DNA from: DATDFB01 sp035276475
Lineage (GTDB): Bacteria; Acidobacteriota; Thermoanaerobaculia; Gp7-AA8
DNA length: 64,000 bases
Direction: 5' to 3'
Assembly (NCBI GenBank): GCA_035276475.1
Contig: DATELQ010000061.1
Coordinates: forward strand, 1 to 64,000
The position numbers and the translations under genes are program-made. Each line of letters starts with the position of its first letter. Position 1 is the first letter of the stretch. Shown here piece after piece: positions 44,184 through 52,860 of this stretch. Below the pieces are notes generated by a model. That model searched no databases. It saw only the letters and a list, made by a program, of their open reading frames with translations, and had not been told where the DNA came from.

Positions 44184-44212
44184 CGGAACGGTGGCCCGAA
44201 GCCACCGTTCCG
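44184..44212. terminator. Bidirectional hairpin between convergent genes
   Basis: CGGAACGGTGGC, a five-base loop CCGAA, then GCCACCGTTCCG: a perfect 12-bp GC-rich stem. It lies seven bases after the TspO-like gene and just beyond the end of the convergent secreted-repeat gene (stop at 44223), as expected for a shared terminator. No strong T-run follows on either strand. Confidence 0.65.
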
Positions 44213-44222
44213 CCATCACAAC

Positions 44223-44771
44223 CTAGTCCTCGAACGGAATGAGGAACGTGCCGTTGCCCGAGCTCACCACCAGCAGGCTCGAGCCGTCGAGAAGCCGGAG
44301 CTGGCGAACTGCCAGGCCGCTGCCGAGGTAGCCGCCGTCCTGGGATCGCGTGCCGCTGCCGATGATCGGACTGCCGTCCTCGGACCGTCCGCCATTGCCG
44401 AGCCACCCGCTGTCCTGGGTCGACGTCGTGAACCCGCCGCTGCCGAACATCCCGTTGCCGTCTGCGGACCGTCCGCCATTGCCGAACCATTGACTGCTGT
44501 CCTGGGCCGACGTCGTGAACCCGCCGCTGCCAATCACCTGGCCGCTGTTCCCCGACCGCGTTCCGCTGCCGATGATTTGGCCGCTGTCCTGGGCCGACGT
44601 CGTGAACCCGCCGCTGCCCATCGTCTGGCCGGCGGCGTTGCCGCTGCCCAGCACCTGGCCGTCGTCAGTCCGCGTTCCGCTGCCAATCAGTCCACCGCTG
44701 CGATCCTGCGCCACCGCCGATCCCGCGACGCAAAGCGCCGCGACTGCTCCAATCAACACTGCTCGTTTCAT
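44223..44771 (-). CDS. Small secreted Gly/Ser repeat protein
   Basis: A 182-residue protein with a clear signal peptide (MKRAVLIGAVAALCVAGSAVAQ). The body is about nine degenerate 12-17-residue repeats built on GSGGFTTSAQDSGQ, GSGTRSGNSGQV and GNGGRSEDGS. The short C-terminal part (LRLLDGSSLLVVSSGNGTFL) is not repetitive. ATG 44771 is chosen because AAAGGAGAG lies just upstream and the signal peptide starts there. No cysteine or membrane segment is present after the signal. I recognise no family; an envelope or matrix role is possible. Confidence 0.75.
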   Translation of the reverse strand: MKRAVLIGAVAALCVAGSAVAQDRSGGLIGSGTRTDDGQVLGSGNAAGQTMGSGGFTTSAQDSGQIIGSGTRSGNSGQVIGSGGFTTSAQDSSQWFGNGGRSADGNGMFGSGGFTTSTQDSGWLGNGGRSEDGSPIIGSGTRSQDGGYLGSGLAVRQLRLLDGSSLLVVSSGNGTFLIPFED

Positions 44772-44891
44772 AGCGACTCTCCTTTCGAACCTATATACGC
44801 GCCGGTTTCGGCATCCTGTGCACACGGATCGGTGACGCGGGATGAAGGGGCCCGACAGCGTGACGAAGAGGCGCAATGGCGTGACGAAAAA

Positions 44892-44907
44892 CCGGTAGGG
44901 AAATCGG
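44892..44907. promoter_or_regulatory. Inverted repeat upstream of prmA
   Basis: CCGGTAGGGAAATCGG shares the 11-base string GGTAGGGAAAT with the palindrome ahead of the TIR operon (42639-42654). Just upstream, three copies of GTGACG (44832, 44860, 44881) are spaced 28 and 21 bases apart. Possible regulatory sites for prmA or the divergent secreted-repeat gene; unproven. Confidence 0.3.
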
Positions 44908-44946
44908 CAGGCGGCGAATACGTAGGCGCTATACGATGCGCCGCGC

Positions 44947-45765
44947 GTGATCGACTACATCCTCGACATCGCCTTCGACGACGACGACGAGGAGCTCGTG
45001 CAGTCGCGGCTGTTCCTCACTCAATGCACCGGGAGCGTCGCCGTCGAGGCGACGCTCCTCTCCGCCTACTTCGACTCTGCAGAGGACCGCGACGCGGCGA
45101 TGGAGCTGTTGCGCGAATACGGCCTTCGCGCGTACGAGCGCGAACGCGAAGATTGGCTCGAGCATTACGAGCAGTCGCTCGAGCCGCTCCTCATCGGTGG
45201 CTCCTTCATCGTCGCGCCGGACGCGCGGCTCATCCCGCCCGACACCGCGCGGCACGCGCTCGTCGTCCCGCAGGAGCAGGCCTTCGGCACCGGCTCGCAC
45301 GAGACGACGTCGCTCTGCATCGAGATCCTCGAGTCGATGGACGTCGCGGGGACGCGCGGCCTCGATGTCGGCGCCGGCAGCGGCATCCTCGCCCTGGCCA
45401 TGCTCCGCCTCGGCGCCGCGAAGGTTATCGCCTTCGACAACGATGCCGACGCCTACGGTGCGTTGCGCGACAACCGCATCCGCAACGGCGTCGACGCGGA
45501 GCGGATGCCGCTCTTCATCGGCGGCGTCGAGGCGCTGCGCGGCGGGCGCTTCGACGTCGTGACGATGAACATCATCCCCGAGGTGATCCTGCCGCTCCTC
45601 GGCGACGTCGTCGCGCGCGTCGGGCACACCCTCATCCTCAGCGGCATCCTTATCGACCGCGCCGCCGAGGTCGTGCGCGCCTGCGAAAACCACGGCCTGC
45701 GTCTGGCGGAAGAGCGGAAAAAAGGGGAGTGGTGGGCGGGCTCGTTTAGAATTCCGGAACCATGA
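44947..45765 (+). CDS. prmA: Ribosomal protein L11 methyltransferase PrmA
   Basis: A 272-residue SAM-dependent methyltransferase that trimethylates ribosomal protein L11. The N-terminal substrate-recognition domain (1-90) is acidic. The linker and catalytic domain show the family motif QEQAFGTGSHETTSLC, SAM-binding motif LDVGAGSGILALA and the NxxxE-like NIIPEVILPL where most members have NILA. The start is GTG at 44947. The stop overlaps the aminotransferase ATG by four bases. Confidence 0.92.
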   Translation: MIDYILDIAFDDDDEELVQSRLFLTQCTGSVAVEATLLSAYFDSAEDRDAAMELLREYGLRAYEREREDWLEHYEQSLEPLLIGGSFIVAPDARLIPPDTARHALVVPQEQAFGTGSHETTSLCIEILESMDVAGTRGLDVGAGSGILALAMLRLGAAKVIAFDNDADAYGALRDNRIRNGVDAERMPLFIGGVEALRGGRFDVVTMNIIPEVILPLLGDVVARVGHTLILSGILIDRAAEVVRACENHGLRLAEERKKGEWWAGSFRIPEP

Positions 45766-46922
45766 ATCAGCTCAGCGATCGCCTCCGCGGACTCGTGCAG
45801 TCCGACATCCGCCGCATGTCTCGCGAGTGCGAGCGCGTCGGCGGCATCAACCTCGGCCAGGGGATCTGCGACCTCCCCACCATCCCCGAGCTCATCGAAG
45901 GGGCCTGCGACGCCATCGCCGCGAACAAGGCCACGTACTCGAAGTTCGAAGGCATCGACATCCTGCGCGAGCGCATCGCCCGCAAGATGGCGCACTACAA
46001 CGGCATCGTCTGCGATCCGGCCACCGAGGTCGTCGTCACGGTCGGGTCGAGCGGCGGCTTTGCCGGCGCGATGCTGGCGACGCTCAACGCCGGCGACGAA
46101 GTGATCCTCTTCGAGCCGTACTACGGCTATCACCTCAACATGCTCGCGGTTCTCGGCTTCAAGCCGAAGTTCGTGCCGCTGCACGCGCCCGACTGGACGA
46201 TCGACTTCGACGCGCTGCGCGCCGCGTTCACGCCGCGCACGAAGGCGGTCGTGGTCTGCACGCCGTCGAATCCCTCGGGGAAGATGTTCACGCGCGAGGA
46301 GCTGGAGCAGATCGGTGCGCTCTGCCGCGAGCACGACGCCTGGATCTTCACCGACGAGATCTACGAGTACATCGTCTGCGACGGCCGCAAGCACGTGTCG
46401 GTGGCGTCGCTGGAGTCGTGCCGCGACATCACCGTCACGATCAGCGGCTTCTCCAAGACGTTCTCGATCACCGGCTGGCGCGTCGGCTACGTCGTCGCGC
46501 CGCAGCGCGTGGCGGGACCGATCGGGTTGATGAACGATCTCCTGGCCATCTGCGCGCCGACGCCGCTGCAGTGGGGCGTGGCCCGCGCGCTCGAAGTGCC
46601 GGACAGCTATTACACCGACATGGCCGCGTCGTATCAGAAGAAGCGCGACATGCTCGCCGCGGCGCTCACGGAGGCGGGGTTCAAGCCGTCGATTCCGCAG
46701 GGGTCGTACTACATGCTCGCCGAGATTCCGGACGAGTTCCGCGACTCCGCCGAGGCAGCCAAGGCGCTGCTCGAGGAGGCGCGCGTGGCGTCGGTGCCGG
46801 GGACGGCGTTCTTCGAGTCCGACACCGGCAAGCGCATGCTTCGCTTCTGCTACGCGAAGGACCTCGACGCGCTCGACGAGGCGTGCAAGCGCATCAGAGC
46901 GTTCCGCGCCGTCAAGGCATAG
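45762..46922 (+). CDS. PLP-dependent class I/II aminotransferase
   Basis: A 386-residue fold-type I aminotransferase. Motifs are NLGQGICDLPT, VGSSGGFAGAML, TPSNPSGKMF, IFTDEIYEYI and the PLP-lysine motif SGFSKTFSITGWRVGY with Lys at about 232, then Arg in MLRFCYAK binding the substrate carboxylate. It resembles aspartate/kynurenine/methionine aminotransferases; the exact substrate cannot be fixed. The ATG overlaps the prmA stop (ATGA). The 3' end overlaps the convergent secreted-protein gene by 11 bases. Confidence 0.9.
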   Translation: MNQLSDRLRGLVQSDIRRMSRECERVGGINLGQGICDLPTIPELIEGACDAIAANKATYSKFEGIDILRERIARKMAHYNGIVCDPATEVVVTVGSSGGFAGAMLATLNAGDEVILFEPYYGYHLNMLAVLGFKPKFVPLHAPDWTIDFDALRAAFTPRTKAVVVCTPSNPSGKMFTREELEQIGALCREHDAWIFTDEIYEYIVCDGRKHVSVASLESCRDITVTISGFSKTFSITGWRVGYVVAPQRVAGPIGLMNDLLAICAPTPLQWGVARALEVPDSYYTDMAASYQKKRDMLAAALTEAGFKPSIPQGSYYMLAEIPDEFRDSAEAAKALLEEARVASVPGTAFFESDTGKRMLRFCYAKDLDALDEACKRIRAFRAVKA

Positions 46923-48054
46923 GCCCGATCTGCGCGCCCTTCGCCGCCGGCGGCGAGCAGCCGTTGCCGAGGGGCGTGGCCATGGCCTCGGACGAGTACG
47001 TCGGAGCGGCGTACATCGACGCCGTGACCCAAGTTTGCGCACCGACGTTCAGAACCAGCCAGCCGCCGACGTCGCCGGAGGTGGAGAACGGCGGGAGGAG
47101 CGAGAGGTTGTTGGCGCCCAGCGAGAAGCTGACGGGAGTCCCGGGCGGTCCGGGTGGGCACTCGAACGGGCAGGTGTAATTGGCGATCGTCGCATTCTCG
47201 TGCTCGTCGAAGCGCACGAGCTCCGTCACGGGGAGGTTCGAATTCGAATGCGCCGCCTGCGCGCCGCTGCACGTGCCGGTGGTGAGCGCTTCGCGCCAGA
47301 CCTTCACCATCGTATTGAACGCGCCGGTCCCGCCGTTGATGAATCGCGCAGCGAACGCCGAAGGCAGCGGCTGCCGGCGGTCGCTCTTCGGCACCGGCAC
47401 GGAATGCTCGTAAAACGTGTGCGGCAGCGCCGTGGCGACGACGGCGCCGGCCGGGCCGCCCTCCGGAATCGCGCGGATGTGCACGAGCGGTGCGCTCGAC
47501 GCGTATCCGACCGACCAAAGCTGCTGAAAATCGCCGGTGAGGACATTGTCGAGGAGGAGATTCGTGAAGTCGTTCTTGCCGCTGCACGACGCGACGACGT
47601 CGATCGTCGCGTAGCCGACTGCGTAGTAGTGAACGCCGCCCACCTGCGCCGTGCAGCCAGTCGTTCCCTTCCCGATCGTGAAGATCGACTGCAGGTCGGG
47701 GAGCAACGGCGAGAGATTCGCGCCGCCGCATGCCGACGGCGGCAGCGTTCCATTCGCGAAGACGTCGTAGAGATTGATGCCTTCAACGTCGTAGCCGGTC
47801 AGTTGGATCGGGAAGCTGAGCGCCGGAAAGCCCCAGTCGGTCCAGAGCGTCACGTTCGCGACGACGGGGGATGGCGAGACGTTCTGAATCGTGACGAGCG
47901 TCGTCGCGGCGCGCGAATGGATATCGACTTCGAAGTGCGGCAACAGCAGCGTCGCCGCCGGCTGCACGGCGATGTCGCAGCTGTCGTCGTTGTTGGTCGT
48001 CGCCGCCTGCGCCGAAACGGCAAGCAAGATCGCGGCGACGATCAACGTCTTCAC
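46912..48054 (-). CDS. Secreted protein of a tandem family, copy 1 (380 aa)
   Basis: A 380-residue exported protein (signal MKTLIVAAILLAVSAQA). It belongs to a family repeated five to six times here. Shared landmarks are NDDSCDIAVQPAATLLLP, NVTLWTDWGFPA, LTGYDVEGINLYDVF, YATIDVV, PLVHIRAIPEGG, DRRQPLPSAFAARF, VRFDEHENAT, GGWLVLN and the end LGNGCSPPAAKGAQIGPMP. Cysteines recur in DDSCD and GNGCSP and may form a disulfide. The start is GTG at 48054, overlapping the next copy's stop by four bases. I recognise no domain. The repeated sandwich-like motifs suggest an extracellular beta-rich protein. Confidence 0.85.
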   Translation of the reverse strand: MKTLIVAAILLAVSAQAATTNNDDSCDIAVQPAATLLLPHFEVDIHSRAATTLVTIQNVSPSPVVANVTLWTDWGFPALSFPIQLTGYDVEGINLYDVFANGTLPPSACGGANLSPLLPDLQSIFTIGKGTTGCTAQVGGVHYYAVGYATIDVVASCSGKNDFTNLLLDNVLTGDFQQLWSVGYASSAPLVHIRAIPEGGPAGAVVATALPHTFYEHSVPVPKSDRRQPLPSAFAARFINGGTGAFNTMVKVWREALTTGTCSGAQAAHSNSNLPVTELVRFDEHENATIANYTCPFECPPGPPGTPVSFSLGANNLSLLPPFSTSGDVGGWLVLNVGAQTWVTASMYAAPTYSSEAMATPLGNGCSPPAAKGAQIGPMP

Positions 48055-49163
48055 GGCAACGGCCCGATCTGCGCGCCCTTCGCCGCCGGCGGCGAGCAGC
48101 CGTTGCCGAGCGCCGGCGCCGTTGCCTCCGTCGCATATGTCGGCGTGGCCAGCATCGTCACCGTCATCCACGACTGCCCGCCCGTGTTGAGATAGAGCCA
48201 GCCGCCCGCGTCGGAGCCGGAGACGGGCGGGAAGAGGCTCGGGCTCGTCGTCAGATACGCGCCGGTGACCGAGGGGCCGGTTGCGGAGGTGCCGATCGTC
48301 GCGTTCTCGTGCTCGTCGAAGCGCACGGCCTCGACGAACGGCATGCTCGAGTTCGACCGCGCGTCGGTGCACGTCCCCGCCGTGATCCCCTCGCGCCAGA
48401 TCTTCAGCGCCGACTTCAGCGTCAGCGCGTCGCTGTTCAGCACGCGCGGCGCGAACGCCGAGGGCAGCGGCTGGCGCCGGTCGGCGTGCTGCGCGAGCGG
48501 GTCGGGCATGAAGCGCTCGTAGAACGTATGCGGCAGCCGCGTGGCCATCGCCACCCCCGCCGCGCCCCCCTCGGGGATCGCGCGGATGTGCACCAGCGGC
48601 CCGCCGAACGCCGCGTCGTTCTGGATCTGCTGGTAGTCGCCGGTGAGCACGTTGTCGTAGAGCAGCGTCGAAAAGAGATCGCCCGTCTTCGCCGCGCACG
48701 ACGACACCACGTCGATCGTCGCGTAGCCGATCGCGCGCAGATGGAAGAAGCCGGTCGGTGCATGGCACGCGCTGCTGCCGCCGGTGAGGAGCGTGCCCTT
48801 CACGTCGGCAAGGAGCGATGGCGCGATGTTGCCGGCGTGGCACTCCGTCGGCGGCAGATTGCCGAGGGCGATGACGTCGTAGAGATTGATCCCCTGCACG
48901 TCGTAGCCGGTGAGGTGGACCGGGACGTTGATGACCGGAAAGCCCCAGTCCGTCCAGAGCGTCACGTTCGCGATCACCGCCTTCGGCGAGACGTTCTGGA
49001 TCGTGACCAGCGTCGTGGCGTCGCTCGACTTCAGGTCGACTTCGAAGTACGGCAGGAGCAGCGTCGCCGCCGGCTGCACGGCGATGTCGCAGCTGTCGTC
49101 GTTGTTCGTCGTGGCCGCGAACAGCGGCGCCGCGAGAAGGAGCAGCGCGAGCGCGGCTCTCAT
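48051..49163 (-). CDS. Secreted protein of a tandem family, copy 2 (370 aa)
   Basis: A 370-residue paralogue of the previous gene, closest to it in length and sequence. The signal peptide is MRAALALLLLAAPLFAA, followed by TTNNDDSCDIAVQPAATLL. It keeps NVTLWTDWGFP, LTGYDVQGINLYDV, LLYDNVLTGDYQQI, PLVHIRAIPEGGAAG, VRFDEHENAT and GNGCSPPAAKGAQIGPLP. Its ATG overlaps the stop of copy 3 (ATGA), and its stop overlaps copy 1's GTG, so copies 3-2-1 are translationally coupled. Function unknown. Confidence 0.85.
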   Translation of the reverse strand: MRAALALLLLAAPLFAATTNNDDSCDIAVQPAATLLLPYFEVDLKSSDATTLVTIQNVSPKAVIANVTLWTDWGFPVINVPVHLTGYDVQGINLYDVIALGNLPPTECHAGNIAPSLLADVKGTLLTGGSSACHAPTGFFHLRAIGYATIDVVSSCAAKTGDLFSTLLYDNVLTGDYQQIQNDAAFGGPLVHIRAIPEGGAAGVAMATRLPHTFYERFMPDPLAQHADRRQPLPSAFAPRVLNSDALTLKSALKIWREGITAGTCTDARSNSSMPFVEAVRFDEHENATIGTSATGPSVTGAYLTTSPSLFPPVSGSDAGGWLYLNTGGQSWMTVTMLATPTYATEATAPALGNGCSPPAAKGAQIGPLP

Positions 49164-50614
49164 GGGTTCAGGTCCTTCGCCGGCGCGATCTGCGCGCCCA
49201 CCTTCGGCGACGGCGAGCAGCCGTTGCCGAGCGCCACGGCCGTCGCCTCGGTTGCGAACGTCGGTGCGGCGAACATCGACGTGATCACCCAATTCTGGCT
49301 CTGGCGCACGCCGACGCCCGTGCTCGTGTTCGTGACGAAGTCGCGCGGGACGCCGGGCGGCACCAGGCCGACGCTGTACGCCGTCGAGCCGCCGTTGTTG
49401 AGGTTGAGGTAGAGCCATCCGCCAACGTCGCCGGAGGCGCTGGGCGGCGGGAAGAACGAGAAGTTCCCTGTCGATGCCAAGAACGTCAGTGCCGTCGGGA
49501 ACGGCTGCGGCGGCGCCAGGATCGGCAGCGGGGTGAACACCGTCGCGTTCTCGTGCTCGTCGAAGCGGACGATCTCGACGATCGGCACAGCGCTGTTGCG
49601 GACGTAGTCCTTGCACGCCGCGTTGCCGCCGATGAGTCCTTCGCGCCAGATCTTCAGCGACGTGTTGAAGCTGGTCGGACCGCCGTTGATAAAGCGCGGC
49701 CCGAACACAGACGGCAGCGGCTGGCGGCGGTCGATCGAGCGGCTCGCCGGCAGGCCGACGGTGTAGCGGTCGTAGAACGTGTACGGCAGGTTCGTCGAGA
49801 CCACCGTCCCCGCCGCACCGCCCTCGGGGATGGCGCGGATGTGCACGAGCGGTCCGCCCTGCGCGTAGCCCTGGGCCGGCACGATCTGCTGGTAGTCGCC
49901 GGTGAGGACGTTGTCGTAGAGGAGCACGCCGGTGTAGTAGTCGGTCGACGCCGGCGTCTTCGCCGCACACGTGGCCACGACGTCGATGGTGGCGTAGCCG
50001 ATGGCGTGGGTGTGCGCGCCGCCGAGGCGGTCGGCGGCTCCGGTTCCGGGCGGAGGAGGCGCACAGCCGATGGCGCTGCCGGCCGGAATGCCCGTGGTGA
50101 AGGCTTGCTGGATGTCGGTCAGGAGCGATTGCGGGAAAACGCCGGGGAGGTTCGTGCACGCCGTGGCCACGTTCGACAGGAAGCGCGGATTCGACGTGTT
50201 CGATGCCGGCTGCGAGCCGGGCGTCGCATTGAACGGCACCGGCGTGGCGATCGACGTGCCGCCGCTGCCCTGCCCCGGCGCGATGACCGCGCGGGCGAAG
50301 ACGTCGTAGAGGTTGATGCCCTGCACGTCGTAGCCGGTGAGGAAGATCGGGAAGGTGAGCGCCGGATAGCCCCAGTCGGTCCAGAGCGTGACGTGCGCGA
50401 TCTGCGGCTGGTTGGAGACGTTCGTGACGGTGAAGAGCGTCGTCACCGCCGTTGACTGCGGCGATTTGAAGTCGACCTCGAAGTACGGCAAGAGCAGCGT
50501 CGCCGCCGGCTGCACGGCGATGTCGCAGCTGTCGTCGTTGCTCGTGGTGGTGGGGCCGGCGGCGAAGAGCGGCACTGCGAGGATCGATGCCAGAAGAATG
50601 GCGGGAACACGCAT
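49160..50614 (-). CDS. Secreted protein of a tandem family, copy 3 (484 aa)
   Basis: A 484-residue member with signal peptide MRVPAILLASILAVPLFAA. It is longer than copies 1 and 2 because of extra loops: a Ser/Thr/Asn-rich insert after the INLYDVFARA segment (GQGSGGTSIATPVPFNATPG), a proline-rich CAPPPPGTG loop and an extension around GVGVRQSQNW. All family landmarks remain, including VRFDEHENAT and LGNGCSPSPKVGAQI. It starts 53 bases downstream of copy 4 and overlaps copy 2 by four bases. Function unknown. Confidence 0.85.
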   Translation of the reverse strand: MRVPAILLASILAVPLFAAGPTTTSNDDSCDIAVQPAATLLLPYFEVDFKSPQSTAVTTLFTVTNVSNQPQIAHVTLWTDWGYPALTFPIFLTGYDVQGINLYDVFARAVIAPGQGSGGTSIATPVPFNATPGSQPASNTSNPRFLSNVATACTNLPGVFPQSLLTDIQQAFTTGIPAGSAIGCAPPPPGTGAADRLGGAHTHAIGYATIDVVATCAAKTPASTDYYTGVLLYDNVLTGDYQQIVPAQGYAQGGPLVHIRAIPEGGAAGTVVSTNLPYTFYDRYTVGLPASRSIDRRQPLPSVFGPRFINGGPTSFNTSLKIWREGLIGGNAACKDYVRNSAVPIVEIVRFDEHENATVFTPLPILAPPQPFPTALTFLASTGNFSFFPPPSASGDVGGWLYLNLNNGGSTAYSVGLVPPGVPRDFVTNTSTGVGVRQSQNWVITSMFAAPTFATEATAVALGNGCSPSPKVGAQIAPAKDLNP

Positions 50615-50667
50615 GGCGATGACCTCCCGCCGTCTGTACGCACGTCACTTGCCAAGCGTTGGGCGGG

Positions 50668-52071
50668 TCACGGCGCCGGCCCGATGGCCGCGCGGAAGCT
50701 GAAGTCGGGCGCGGGCGAGCAGCCGTTGCCGGCCGCTGGCGCGTCCATCTCCACGCCGAAGCGCCCCTCGGCGAACATCGACGTGACGACCCAGGCCTGG
50801 CTCTGGCGCCGGCCTTTCGTCGTCGATCCGAAGCCGTAGTTGCGCGTCGACGAATACGCCTCCGAGCCGCCGTTATTGAGGTTGAGGAACACCCAGCCGG
50901 CAACGTCGCCCGAGATCGAGAGCCGCGGAAAATTCGAGCTTGTCGTCGCCTGGCTCGACGTCGCCGGCGCCACCGGTGTGAAGCAAACCAGGTTGCAGGG
51001 AGGGCCGTACGTGGCGTTCTCGTGCTCGTCGAATCGAACGATGTCGGCGATGACCATGCGGTCGTTGGACTCGTAGCCGAGCGGGCACGACGCCGGCGCG
51101 GCGACTGCCTCGCGCCAGATCTGCAGGTTCGTGTTGAACGAGGTGAGCCCTCCTTGGATAAACCGCGCAAGGAACGCCGAGGGGAGCGGCTGCCGCCGGT
51201 CCTGCGTGCGCGCGGCGGCTCCCGTCGTGTAGAGGTCATAGAACGTGTACGGCAGCTCCGTGGCCATGACCGTCCCGGCCCCTCCTCCCTCGGGAACGGC
51301 GCGGATGTGCACGAGCGGATTGCCGCCCGCGTAGTTGCCGGTGGCGGGATTCGGGTTGAGGTGCTGGTAGTCGCCGAGGAGGACGTTGTCGAAGAGGATC
51401 TCGCTGTTGAAGTAGAGCGGCGACAGCGGCGAGGTGGCGTTGCAGTTCGCGACGACGTCGATGGTCGCGTAGCCGACGGCGTCCGGGCCGTGATTGTTCG
51501 AGCCGACGTTCTTCACGATCGGGCAGTCGGGACGGCTGATCGTTCCGGTGGTGAACGCCGGCTGCAGCTCGGCAAGCAGCGCCGCGTCGATCGCGCCCGG
51601 ATTGCTCGCGCACGTCGTGGCGGCGTCGGCGAGGAAGTGCGGGTTCTGGTCGTTCTGGAACGGCTGCGAGCCGGAGACTTGATTCTGCGGGACGGTCGTC
51701 CGGTTCGATGTGCCGCCCGATTGCCCCGGGAGTCCCGGCGCGATGACGCCGCGCGACAGGACGTCCCAAAGATTAATGCCCTGCACGTCGTAGCCGGTCA
51801 GGAAGATGTTGAACGTCAGCATCGGATACGCCCAGTCGGTCCAGAGCGTCACGCGCGCGATCTGCGGCTGCGGCGTGGAGTTCTGCACCGTGAAGAGCGT
51901 CGTGTGCGCTGTCGTCGCCGGCGAACGGAAGTCGACGTCGAAGTACGGCAGCAGCAGCGTTGCCGCCGGCAGGAGCGAGATGTCGCAGGAGTCGTCGTTG
52001 GCGATCGTGGCCGGGCCGGCGGCGGCGGTGGTGGCGAGGAGAGCGACGAGGAGCAGCGCGAAGCAACGCAT
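50668..52071 (-). CDS. Secreted protein of a tandem family, copy 4 (467 aa)
   Basis: A 467-residue member with signal peptide MRCFALLLVALLATTAAA. It shares the long-form inserts of copy 3 (PGLPGQSGGTSNRTTVPQNQ after the conserved INLWDVLSRG). Landmarks present are NDDSCDISLLPAATLLLPYF, VTLWTDWAYPML, PLVHIRAVPEGG, DRRQPLPSAFLARF, VRFDEHENAT and AGNGCSPAP. An extra Cys pair lies in PCNLVCFTP. It starts 42 bases after the disrupted last copy. Function unknown. Confidence 0.85.
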   Translation of the reverse strand: MRCFALLLVALLATTAAAGPATIANDDSCDISLLPAATLLLPYFDVDFRSPATTAHTTLFTVQNSTPQPQIARVTLWTDWAYPMLTFNIFLTGYDVQGINLWDVLSRGVIAPGLPGQSGGTSNRTTVPQNQVSGSQPFQNDQNPHFLADAATTCASNPGAIDAALLAELQPAFTTGTISRPDCPIVKNVGSNNHGPDAVGYATIDVVANCNATSPLSPLYFNSEILFDNVLLGDYQHLNPNPATGNYAGGNPLVHIRAVPEGGGAGTVMATELPYTFYDLYTTGAAARTQDRRQPLPSAFLARFIQGGLTSFNTNLQIWREAVAAPASCPLGYESNDRMVIADIVRFDEHENATYGPPCNLVCFTPVAPATSSQATTSSNFPRLSISGDVAGWVFLNLNNGGSEAYSSTRNYGFGSTTKGRRQSQAWVVTSMFAEGRFGVEMDAPAAGNGCSPAPDFSFRAAIGPAP

Positions 52072-52113
52072 CGCCCTGCATTACGGACGCGCCGGGCGCG
52101 GCGTCGGTGCGCG

Positions 52114-52860
52114 TTACGGCGTCGGGTTCGGCGCCGGCCCGATTGGCGCCTTCGCCTCGGGCGCGGGCGTGCAGCCGTTGCCGAGCGCCGTCGCCGGGAG
52201 ATCGAAGCCCGAGGCATCGTTGTGCCACGACGCAACCACCCAGTTCTGGCTCTGGCGCACGTTCGTCTGCGGCCCGGCGAAGAGCCGCGGCGCTCCTTCC
52301 GGTGTCCTGGCCACGCTGTAGGCGGCCGAGCCGAGGTTGTTGAGGTTCAGGTAGATCCATCCGCCGGCGTCGCCGGAGCTCGACAGCGGCGGCAGAAAGT
52401 TGTTGTTCGATGCCGGCATGACCGCCACGCTGGCGGTGCCGGGCGCGCCAGGAGGTGGGAGTGAGGGACCGGCCGTCGGAAAGCCCCGGATCGTGGCGTT
52501 CTCGTGCTCGTCGAAGCGGACGATCTCACCGTCGGCCATGTTGGAATTCGAGCTCGCCCGCGACGTGCCGGAGCATGTGCCCGTGGTGAGCCCTTCGCGC
52601 CAGAAGACGAGATCGGTATTGAACGGCGCGGCGGCGATCCACCGCGCCGCGAACGCCGACGGAAGCGGCTGCCGGCGGTCGACCGTGCGGCTCGGCAATC
52701 CGGCGGTGTAGCGGTCGTAGAAGGTGTACGGGAAGCTCGTGGCGACGAGCGACCCGGCCGGCCCTCCCTCGGGTACGGCCCGGATGTGCACGAGCGGGCC
52801 GCCCGTCGCGAACGGCCCCGGCCTGATCTGCTGATAGTCGCCGGTGAGGACGTCGCGGCG
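52114..52860 (-). pseudogene. Frameshifted C-terminal part of the second fused family module
   Basis: This frame resumes the family sequence at DVLTGDYQQIRPGPFATGG and continues through PLVHIRAVPEGG, DRRQPLPSAFAARW, VRFDEHENAT, GGWIYLNLNN and the expected end ALGNGCTPAPEAKAPIGP. It has no start codon or signal peptide of its own and follows a non-triplet internal deletion at about 52850-52862. The conservation of the rest suggests a recent event or a sequencing/assembly fault rather than old decay. Confidence 0.65.
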
